Shown: piece after piece, positions 25,483 to 32,538 of the stretch
Numbering within the stretch: position 1 is the stretch's first letter
How the letters are laid out: every line of letters begins with the position of its first letter
Origin: Nocardiaceae bacterium
GTDB lineage: Bacteria > Actinomycetota > Actinomycetes > Mycobacteriales > Mycobacteriaceae
Direction of reading: 5' to 3'
Assembly (NCBI GenBank): GCA_021372355.1
Contig: JAJFUQ010000182.1
Location: 1 to 37,258 of the forward strand
DNA length: 37,258 nucleotides
Translations under genes and position numbers: made by a program
Notes under the pieces: model-generated
What the model was told of the DNA's origin: nothing
Database searches by the model: none
What the model saw: the letters and a program-made list of their open reading frames with translations, nothing else

Positions 25483-26676
25483 CTATCCCATCGTCGGCGG
25501 GCGGTCGGGTACGAGTTCGGTTGCGATCGCCTTGCCGATGGGCAACGCGTTGTCGACAGCTGCATTCGACGTCGGTCCCAAGCTGCAGTAGACGATCACG
25601 AGGGTCTTGCTGGTGGTGTCGTAATAGACCGCGCCGTGATAGCCGCCGTACGCCGGGTTCATGAATATCCAGTCACCGTCGTGCACGACGCCATAGGCGA
25701 AGAACTTCGTCTTGGTGAAGGGACCGATACCCGCCGTCGACGGCTCCATCATGGCGCTGAACTGCTCCTTCGAGACCAGCTTGCCGGTCATGAGCGCCCG
25801 GATCCAGGTCGCGACATCAGCGACGGTCGTGTTCATGTTGCCGCTGTGGATGAACGCCGTCGGGTTCCAGAACGTCGAGTCCTCGAAGACTCCGCGCTCG
25901 TTGGTGTAGCCGTGGAAGATCGGGTCGTTCATCTGTGGCGTGAGCATGACTTTGCTGTGCTTCATACCCAACGGATCGAGGATTCGTTCCTGAATCAGGT
26001 CACCGAGCTTCTTACCGGTCGCCTTCTGGAGCACTTCCCCGAGGAGGACGAGGTCACTGTGCGCATAACCAAAGTTCGTCCCAGGATCGAACAGCGGTGG
26101 ACGCGCGTTTGCGTATCCGAGCAATTCGTCGGCGGTGAAACCCTTGATCGGGTTCGCGTAAAACGCTTTGTTCCACTCCGGATCGGTCACGTAATCCGAG
26201 ATCCCTGAGGTGCTGTCCGCCAGCATGCGTGGCGTGATCTTGTCCGCACGCGGGAAGTCCGGGAAGTACTTGGCGATCGGCTCGTCCTGTTTGAGAACGC
26301 CTTCGCCATCGAGTTGCAGGAGAACCGTCGACAGCATGGGTTCCATCGGCTGACCGATTCGAACCTGCATGTCCACGTTGGCCGGGACACCCACCGGCGA
26401 ACCGCCCAATCCACCGACCGCGACGACGTCATCGCCACGCCAGGCTCCATAGACGACGCCGGTGAGGTCGAGTTCCTTCATTTTCGCTTCGATGATGTCG
26501 ACGACTTTCTCGCCGCCGGGACCGAGGTCGACGCCGTCTGCGGCCTCGGCACCGGTGCTCTTTTCGGCGCCTTTGTCGGTGCTGCCGGAGCTGCACGACA
26601 CGAGTCCGAGTGACATGACGACCGCGAATGCCGCGCTGGCGAAACGAAGCAAGCCACGATGGTTCGAAAGGCTCAT
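25483..26676 (-). CDS. Beta-lactamase-fold lipoprotein lacking catalytic motifs (pseudoenzyme C)
   Basis: 397 residues. Lipobox LVSC with Cys28. A more distant third member: the fold marks remain (IAKYFPDFP, MLADSTSGISDYV, YAHSDLVLLGEVLQKATG) but SxxK is G-Q109-P-M-E112 and YxN is Y204-A-H206. The His in the second motif is shared with pseudoenzymes A and B, although the first motif was lost differently. The start is ATG 26676 with AAGGGA upstream; a TTG at 26694 would overlap that site. TAGATT at 26726-26731 (minus strand) is a possible -10. Role unknown; probably cell-surface. Confidence 0.86.
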   Translation of the reverse strand: MSLSNHRGLLRFASAAFAVVMSLGLVSCSSGSTDKGAEKSTGAEAADGVDLGPGGEKVVDIIEAKMKELDLTGVVYGAWRGDDVVAVGGLGGSPVGVPANVDMQVRIGQPMEPMLSTVLLQLDGEGVLKQDEPIAKYFPDFPRADKITPRMLADSTSGISDYVTDPEWNKAFYANPIKGFTADELLGYANARPPLFDPGTNFGYAHSDLVLLGEVLQKATGKKLGDLIQERILDPLGMKHSKVMLTPQMNDPIFHGYTNERGVFEDSTFWNPTAFIHSGNMNTTVADVATWIRALMTGKLVSKEQFSAMMEPSTAGIGPFTKTKFFAYGVVHDGDWIFMNPAYGGYHGAVYYDTTSKTLVIVYCSLGPTSNAAVDNALPIGKAIATELVPDRPPTMG

Positions 26677-26699
26677 GAGAAGCCGTCCCTTCAAGGCAC

Positions 26700-26780
26700 A
26701 AAAATGCGCGGGCCGATTCTCCTGGAATCTACCGGCTGCTCCGTACCCGCGAGAGTGATCTTGCCCGATCGCGCATTTTT
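26700..26780. repeat. Split 11-bp inverted repeat around a promoter region
   Basis: AAAAATGCGCG at 26700-26710 and its exact complement CGCGCATTTTT at 26770-26780. The 59 bp between them hold the candidate -10 (TAGATT, minus strand, 26726-26731) of pseudoenzyme C. Could be paired operators or chance. Confidence 0.5.
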
Positions 26781-26833
26781 CTCCCGCGCGCGGACAATTC
26801 TCTCCCCGAGCTTTTTATTGCACCGCGAGAAGG

Positions 26834-27157
26834 TCAGTCGACTTCGAGCTCGACCAGCCTCGACCACCCCGTCGCACCTTCGATCGTCGTGCTGACGACC
26901 ACCGGCGTCGCGCGGACCAAGGGACGAATGACGTTGAGCGCCTTCTGAAAGTGTGCGCTGGTCACATGCGCTTCACCGGCGCCGTCGGCGAACGCCTCGA
27001 CGAGAACGTAGGTCGTCGGGTCGTCAGCGCTGCGTGACCATTCGAACCAGAGATTGCCGTCTTCCCGCCGGGTTGCCTGCGTGAACTCGTCCACGGTGCT
27101 GAGCCATTCGTCTGCATATTCAGGCTTGACCGGAAATTTGACGACAATGAATATCAC
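26834..27157 (-). CDS. Antibiotic-biosynthesis-monooxygenase (ABM) domain protein
   Basis: 107 residues of a dimeric ferredoxin-like barrel: MIFIVVKFPVKPEYADEW, then EDGNLWFEWSRSADDPTTYV and the family pattern LVEAFADGAGEAHVTSAHF. This fits quinol monooxygenases of the YgiN/ABM type, cofactor-free enzymes or quinone sensors. The GTG start at 27157 has TACAGT 7 nt upstream and no Shine-Dalgarno. It is back-to-back with the membrane-protein gene at 27196; only 38 bp separate the two start codons. Confidence 0.85.
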   Translation of the reverse strand: MIFIVVKFPVKPEYADEWLSTVDEFTQATRREDGNLWFEWSRSADDPTTYVLVEAFADGAGEAHVTSAHFQKALNVIRPLVRATPVVVSTTIEGATGWSRLVELEVD

Positions 27158-27164
27158 GCGAATA

Positions 27165-27170
27165 ACTGTA
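27165..27170 (-). promoter_or_regulatory. -10-like box of a leaderless start (ABM gene)
   Basis: TACAGT on the minus strand, then 7 nt, then GTG 27157. It sits inside the region where the divergent gene's -35 should be. Confidence 0.4.
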
Positions 27171-27183
27171 AACGCGCGGACGG

Positions 27184-27189
27184 TAGAAT
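27184..27189 (+). promoter_or_regulatory. -10-like box of a leaderless start (membrane protein)
   Basis: TAGAAT, then exactly 6 nt, then GTG 27196, with no Shine-Dalgarno. Confidence 0.5.
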
Positions 27190-27195
27190 TTGCCC

Positions 27196-27960
27196 GTGGT
27201 CCACGCGATATTCCAGGACATGATCGACCGGGGTCGCCTGCCGACGTTCTTCCTGTTGGCCAGCATCGTCCTCGCGTTCGTCTTCATCCGATTCAGCACC
27301 CGGATGATTCGCGCAGAGGCGTCGTGGTGGCCGGGCAATGTCTCGATGGGCGGACACCATGTTCACCACGTCGTGTTCGGATTCGGATTCATGTTCGCCG
27401 GCGGGTTCGGCCTCATTGCGGTCGCCGCCGACTTGGGCGCTATGACCGCGTGCATCTTCGCGTCGCTCTTCGGGATCGGCACCGCACTCGTACTCGACGA
27501 GTTCGCGCTGGTCCTCCACCTACGCGACGTCTACTGGACCGAGGAAGGCCGCAGTTCCGTCGACGCGGTGTTCGTCGCGGTCGCGTTCACCGGTCTATTC
27601 CTGCTCGGATTCCATCCGCTGGGGATCATCGCCGACTTCGACACTCTCCGGCATGAGGACCACAGCCTCGTGATGGTCGCGATTGCCGCCTTCTTCTTCG
27701 TGGCTCAGCTCCTGCTCGTCGTCATCGTGATCCTGAAGGGCAAGCTCTGGACGGGTTTTCTGGGCATGTTCTTTCCACCCGTGCTCTTCATCGGAGCCGT
27801 TCGCGTCAGCCGCCCCGACGCACCCTGGGCCAAGAAGTTCTACGAGGCCAAACCGGCGAAAAAGACGCGTGCCATCGAGCGCGAGCATCGACTTCGGGAG
27901 CCGATGATCCGACGGAAGATCCAGGTTCAGGAAGCGTTGGCCGGAAAGTTCGGCGACTAA
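27196..27960 (+). CDS. Integral membrane protein with HHxHH motif
   Basis: 254 residues with about six hydrophobic segments (near 17-33, 60-80, 83-108, 123-145, 157-180, 185-203) and a basic C-terminal tail (KKTRAIEREHRLREPMIRRK). Two conspicuous polar clusters lie at membrane borders: GGHHVHHVVFG (52-62) and LDEFALVLHLRDVYW (100-114). A further His pair is in RHEDHS near 152. Such His/Asp/Glu clusters could bind metal, but I do not recognise the family. It is convergent with the MprF-type gene, with stops overlapping by 4 nt; the pairing may reflect a shared envelope role. The start is GTG 27196 with a TAGAAT box 6 nt upstream. Confidence 0.82.
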   Translation: MVHAIFQDMIDRGRLPTFFLLASIVLAFVFIRFSTRMIRAEASWWPGNVSMGGHHVHHVVFGFGFMFAGGFGLIAVAADLGAMTACIFASLFGIGTALVLDEFALVLHLRDVYWTEEGRSSVDAVFVAVAFTGLFLLGFHPLGIIADFDTLRHEDHSLVMVAIAAFFFVAQLLLVVIVILKGKLWTGFLGMFFPPVLFIGAVRVSRPDAPWAKKFYEAKPAKKTRAIEREHRLREPMIRRKIQVQEALAGKFGD

Positions 27961-30062
27961 TGCTTGCTCGTCGCGAGCTTCACGAACTGGCCGATCGATG
28001 CCTTCGGCAGGTACGCCCGCGTCAGCGCGATGCCGATTCGCGGTAGATCAGCTTCGTCACGGAAGCACATGAACACCGGCTCATAGCGGGGATGGAACTT
28101 CTTCTTGAACGCGTGCAGTGAGCGGAAGCCGTAGAACGGCTCCATGGCCGCTCCGAGCGTGTCGAGCAAACGGTCCATCGTGGCGACGTCTTCCCCGCTG
28201 TCGCTGCGTGCCAGCGGGGCACCGGACAGCGAAACGAACACCGCACCTTGGGCTTTGAACGCCAACGCCGACTGTCCGATGAGGAATTCGACGACCGGCC
28301 GGAAGCCGTCGGTGCGGCGGCGCATGAGGTCCAGGGTCCAGCCGACGGAACCGTCCGGAAGGCGAGCCGGCAACCAAGACAGGAATCCGTGCACACTTCC
28401 GGTCTTGTCAACGGCAATCGCCACGCGCACGGCGGGATCGAGCGCCTCCTCGACGCTGCCGAGGGTGAAGCCCATTTCGGGCAGTCCCTTGTCGCCGACC
28501 CACGCCTCGGAGATCGCACGGATCTGCGCCAGTACGGAGAACGGTTCCTCCGACAGGTTGACCAGCCGGAATTCGATGCCTTCCTTTGCCGCGCGATTGA
28601 TCGCGGTGCGAACGTCCTGCCAGGACTTGCCCGTGAACGCGAGGTTCGGCAGGTCGACGATCGTGTCTTCGGCGATCTGGATCGAACGCCACCCCGCCTC
28701 CTCGGCTCGCTCCGCGGTCGGCTTGGTGACGGAAAACAGACACGGCGTGAGTCCCTGGGATTCGACCAGGGTCGTGAACTCGACGATCGTCGCCTCGGCC
28801 AACTCCGGCGGTCCGACCGGGTCGCACAATCCGATGACCACTCCCGCGTGCCGCTGGTAGGCCATCATGCTTCGGCCCTCGTTCGTGAAGAGGTACGAAT
28901 TCCCCTCCCACGTCACCCACCACGACATCGTGCTGCCACCCGCGGTCGTCAGGAGTGTTCGCGCAGTGTTCTGCGGATCGGCGAGTCCGGTGTGCAGGCG
29001 GCGACGCGCCGGGACCCGGAACGCCCACCGCCCGGAGATCAAGAGCGCCAGTTCGACGACCCACAGCAACGCCGTTCCGACGGTCACACCGCCGAACCCG
29101 TCCCAATCCCGGGTGACCGCGACGGTCACCACGACGATCGCGGTGGCGACGACGTCGAGCGTGCCAAAGACGACGATGACCCACCACGCCCACGCGCGGC
29201 CGGTCCGCAGTTGACCCGCGACGAGTGCGATCACCGCGAGCTTCACGAGGAGTCCGGCAAGCGACCACTCCTCACCTTCGGTCGGGCCGAGCGGCCCATC
29301 CTGCGGAGTCAGCGGGATAACCGCTTCGGCCAACGCGATGACCACCAGGCCGAGGAATGCGAGCATTCGGATCTCGCGCCGAGTGCGCGGTTGCGTACCG
29401 GTTTCGTTCTCGCTGAAGAATCGTTCGCTCAGCGGCAGCATGACCACCACGACGATGAGGTGCTGCAGCGCGGGGAGCGATCCGACGAACAGGAACCACA
29501 CCGACACGTAGGCCGCGAGTGTCGCTCGAACCCGAAGCCGCCACGGCGAACGGAGCGTTGCGGACGTCGCCGCGACGAGGGCGACGCACGCCGATCCGAA
29601 GCCGACGTGTCGCTGCAATGCGAGGGAATCGGCCCACTCCCAATTGGTTTCGCGCATCACAAGGACGACGAGGATCGCGCCGATCTGACCGATCAGCTGC
29701 CCGCCGACGGCCACGAATGCGGTCCGCAGACTCCCCAAACGAATCTCGGCCCACGCCACCAGCACGATCAGGAGCAGCGTGGCGATGACGAACCGCCACG
29801 GCGGTGCATCGAACACCGAACCGGTCAGCAGCGTCCACCACTTGTGTTCGTCGAATGCGGGGACTCCGTAGGCGATGTCGGGGTACCAGCGGCGCGCGGT
29901 CACGGCTTTCCAGAACGACCCGGTGACGAGTCCGACTGCGATCACGAGCGCGCAGATGAGTGCCGTAAACGGGAGCTTGCTGGCGTAGGTACCGACGACG
30001 GCGAGCTTGTCGCGCACGGCCGATGTTGCAGGGGGCGCTTCGGTGGCCACATCTGTCGTCAT
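27957..30062 (-). CDS. Rhomboid-like membrane region fused to MprF/LPG-synthase-type (DUF2156) domain
   Basis: 701 residues. Residues about 30-350 are membrane-spanning. The first half has rhomboid-like features (HKWWTLLTGSVFDAPPWRF, AEIRLGSLRTAFV, RHVGFGSACVALVAA, LQHLIVV) but the active-site GxSG reads GFGSA, so protease activity is doubtful. From about 370 a soluble domain resembles the phosphatidylglycerol lysyltransferase C-domain (TWEGNSYLFTNEGRSMMAY; GDPVGPP-like CDPVGPPEL; TLDLMRRRTDGFRPVVEFLI; HAFKKKFHPRYEPVFM). It would aminoacylate lipids or add another acyl group at the inner membrane. ATG 30062 is preferred over in-frame starts 30080 and 30095 because AAGGG lies 8 nt upstream. 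Confidence 0.82.
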   Translation of the reverse strand: MTTDVATEAPPATSAVRDKLAVVGTYASKLPFTALICALVIAVGLVTGSFWKAVTARRWYPDIAYGVPAFDEHKWWTLLTGSVFDAPPWRFVIATLLLIVLVAWAEIRLGSLRTAFVAVGGQLIGQIGAILVVLVMRETNWEWADSLALQRHVGFGSACVALVAATSATLRSPWRLRVRATLAAYVSVWFLFVGSLPALQHLIVVVVMLPLSERFFSENETGTQPRTRREIRMLAFLGLVVIALAEAVIPLTPQDGPLGPTEGEEWSLAGLLVKLAVIALVAGQLRTGRAWAWWVIVVFGTLDVVATAIVVVTVAVTRDWDGFGGVTVGTALLWVVELALLISGRWAFRVPARRRLHTGLADPQNTARTLLTTAGGSTMSWWVTWEGNSYLFTNEGRSMMAYQRHAGVVIGLCDPVGPPELAEATIVEFTTLVESQGLTPCLFSVTKPTAERAEEAGWRSIQIAEDTIVDLPNLAFTGKSWQDVRTAINRAAKEGIEFRLVNLSEEPFSVLAQIRAISEAWVGDKGLPEMGFTLGSVEEALDPAVRVAIAVDKTGSVHGFLSWLPARLPDGSVGWTLDLMRRRTDGFRPVVEFLIGQSALAFKAQGAVFVSLSGAPLARSDSGEDVATMDRLLDTLGAAMEPFYGFRSLHAFKKKFHPRYEPVFMCFRDEADLPRIGIALTRAYLPKASIGQFVKLATSKH

Positions 30063-30151
30063 CCGGTACGCCCTTCGCATGCGGGCATAGATCAATAGTC
30101 GGCCTTCTCGACGTCCAGCGTGCCCGAATTGCCGTGATCTTGTGCGCTCGA

Positions 30152-31012
30152 TCAGTCGTAGGGACGCTGGATCGTCCCGTCCGGCATGATCAGGTTGAAG
30201 CCCGGCGCGTTGTTGTCGAAGCTGAGCGGATAGTTATCCGGCATGTGGTTCAAGTACGTCAGCGGGCTGCCATGCGCTTTGTCGCACACCGGGTCGGCGT
30301 AGACGCAGTTCATGATCGTGTTCGCCGGGAACGAGCCACGCTGACCATTTCCGGGAGGCGCATTCATCACGAACTTCGTCTTGCCCGTGTAGCTGGAACC
30401 GAAGTGCTCGGCGACGTCGGCGACTCGGCCCGCTCCGAACGAGTGGCCAACCACGGTGGTCTTGGTGTTCGCGCAGTTGGCGTCGAGTTGCTCGACCTTG
30501 GGAATGATCTCGTCGGCCGTCATCTGGTTGGCGTCGAGGCGGACGACGTCCGGGCAGTCCGCGGTGGCGGGCGACGTCGTCGTGGTTGTCGGAGCGGTCG
30601 TCGTGGTCGTTGCGGTCGACGTAGTGCTCTGCGAAGTGGTCGTGGTGGTCGGTGCCGTTGTTGTTGCTGTGGCGGTTGTGGTCGTCGTCGCCGCGGTCGA
30701 AGTGTCATCGACGGTGTCGTCGACGACCTGTGTCGTCGCCGGCGGCGGCAGAGTCTGCGGTGTCCCGGGATCATTGGCTGCGCCGGCACATGACCCACCG
30801 GCCGACCCGGTGCCGAAGCACGTGATCATGTTCAGAAACCCACTGATGAGGCCACCCAGACCCTGACTGTCAGCCGCGAGCGTAACCGCCGGGTCCGCAG
30901 CAGACTCCGGCGCCGGTGCGGGTTGCACTGTCAAAACCGTTGCGGCGACGAGGCCCCCGCCGAGTGCGAGCGTCAACGACAAGCGTCGCTGTGGGCGTCG
31001 AATCCGTCGCAT
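30152..31012 (-). CDS. Cutinase-like serine esterase with Thr-rich stalk
   Basis: 286 residues. Basic head and hydrophobic signal/anchor (RRLSLTLALGGGLVAATVLTV), a linker of about 44 residues made almost only of Thr with Ala/Ser/Pro, then a C-terminal serine-esterase core of about 135 residues. The nucleophile is Ser191 in VVGHSFGAG. Asp240 in VYADPVCD with flanking Cys236 and Cys243 matches the cutinase pattern, and His256 in LNHMPDNYP is the likely third member. The core is shorter than a normal cutinase: the N-terminal strand and oxyanion region after CPDVV seem missing. GGAGGA precedes ATG 31012. Probably exported and active on lipids or esters in the envelope. Confidence 0.82.
   Translation of the reverse strand: MRRIRRPQRRLSLTLALGGGLVAATVLTVQPAPAPESAADPAVTLAADSQGLGGLISGFLNMITCFGTGSAGGSCAGAANDPGTPQTLPPPATTQVVDDTVDDTSTAATTTTTATATTTAPTTTTTSQSTTSTATTTTTAPTTTTTSPATADCPDVVRLDANQMTADEIIPKVEQLDANCANTKTTVVGHSFGAGRVADVAEHFGSSYTGKTKFVMNAPPGNGQRGSFPANTIMNCVYADPVCDKAHGSPLTYLNHMPDNYPLSFDNNAPGFNLIMPDGTIQRPYD
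30563..30694 (-). repeat. Thr-rich low-complexity linker
   Basis: Encodes residues about 107-150 of the cutinase-like protein. It holds two copies of a TTTTTAPTTTTTS-like unit (the first one imperfect), presumably a flexible and perhaps O-mannosylated stalk through the cell wall. The repeats may be prone to slippage. Confidence 0.8.
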
Positions 31013-31236
31013 GGCTTCCTCCTGCGATCGCGACCGGGTTGTCCTCATTAGAGGGCGACGGAACAGCCGTTATCACAAAAACAACAAAAGCCACTTCTGC
31101 CACTTCTTTCACTTTCATCACACTTCGGACATCATTTGATGCCAGAAGCCGCACGAAAGCTGTTGCGGCACAATCAGGTACGCACGACCTGCGAAAACGG
31201 TCGAGACAAGGCCTTGACCCTGCCGATACGCAATCG
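31013..31236. promoter_or_regulatory. Upstream region of the cutinase-like gene with a 9-bp tandem repeat
   Basis: GCCACTTCT occurs twice in tandem (31090-31098, 31099-31107), followed by a looser third unit TTCACTTTC. On the minus strand TCTAAT (31047-31052) is a possible -10 for the cutinase-like gene, and the repeats would lie just upstream of the promoter. The rest of the 224 nt shows no gene. Confidence 0.35.
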
Positions 31237-32013
31237 TTAGAGGCCGAGCCCTTGAAGCACGGTGTCCGCCGCAATGAAGGCCGCGATCGCGAAGACGAGA
31301 TAGGCGAACCATCGCTGCAGCCGGGTGATGTCCACCCTCGTGCCGAAGTGGCTTGCGGCCAACGATGCGAGCACCGCGGCGCCGGCGAACATCAGGGTCA
31401 CTCGCCAGTCGATCCCCGCAGACATATGAGCGATCAGCCCGGTGATCGAGTTCGCCACGATGATGACCAGCGAAGTGCCGATGGCGATCGGCATCTCGAC
31501 CCCGAGCATCAGCACTAATGCCGGGATGATGAGAAAACCACCGCCGACGCCGAACAACCCGGTCAGTACGCCGACGCCGAAACCGGTCGGAACCGCGCGA
31601 GGAACGCACCGCCGCCAGTTGATGCCGGCACCGCCGACCCGGCAAGCAGTGCCCAACTCCCCCGATGGCGACAACATCCGGGCGCCCGCGACGATCATGA
31701 CGACAGCGAAGCCCGCCATCAGAACTTTTTGCGACACATGGTGACCGACGAGCGTCCCGACGATCGTGCCGGGCGCACCGGACAGCGCGAACACTCCGGC
31801 CAGCCGCCACTGCACCTGCCGTGCGCGCAACTTCGGCAGCACACCGACCGCGGCGGCAGACCCGACGACCACGAGCGACACCGGCACCGCCTCAGTCAGA
31901 GACAGCCCGAGGCCGTAGACGAGCAGCGGCACGGCCAAGATCGACCCACCGCCACCGAGCAACCCCAGGAGGAGCCCGATGACGACGCCGAACGCCAAGG
32001 TCATGGCGAGCAT
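31237..32013 (-). CDS. TauE/SafE-family anion exporter (probable sulfite export)
   Basis: 258 residues with about eight hydrophobic segments. The family's duplicated Gly-rich motif appears as GLLLGLLGGGGSILAVPLLV near residue 13 and GVLTGLFGVGGGFLIIPALV near 147. TauE/SafE proteins export sulfite, sulfonates or related sulfur anions across the inner membrane. Last gene of the persulfide operon, so the likely cargo is sulfite made by the dioxygenase upstream. ATG 32013 has AAAGGAGG with 5-nt spacing, one of the best ribosome sites in the window. Confidence 0.9.
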   Translation of the reverse strand: MLAMTLAFGVVIGLLLGLLGGGGSILAVPLLVYGLGLSLTEAVPVSLVVVGSAAAVGVLPKLRARQVQWRLAGVFALSGAPGTIVGTLVGHHVSQKVLMAGFAVVMIVAGARMLSPSGELGTACRVGGAGINWRRCVPRAVPTGFGVGVLTGLFGVGGGFLIIPALVLMLGVEMPIAIGTSLVIIVANSITGLIAHMSAGIDWRVTLMFAGAAVLASLAASHFGTRVDITRLQRWFAYLVFAIAAFIAADTVLQGLGL

Positions 32014-32052
32014 CGGTTCCTCCTTTCGTACGCGTCGGTTCGGGTCGTCAGA

Positions 32053-32500
<448 letters not shown>

Positions 32501-32538
32501 GTGGGGTTCCTTCTCTTGTCGGGTTCGGGAGGGTCTCG

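Noticed and set aside
28248..30098. 616-codon open frame antisense to the MprF-type gene
   Set aside because: Arg/Asp/His-rich shadow with no hydrophobic or domain pattern.
18787..30140. Repeated CAAGATCA/CAAGATCG words in several intergenic regions (near 18787, 23805, 26757, 30135)
   Set aside because: The same word also occurs in coding regions (near 12006, 21655, 24596 and 26232) because Asp-Lys-Ile and similar codons create it, so it is not specific to promoters.
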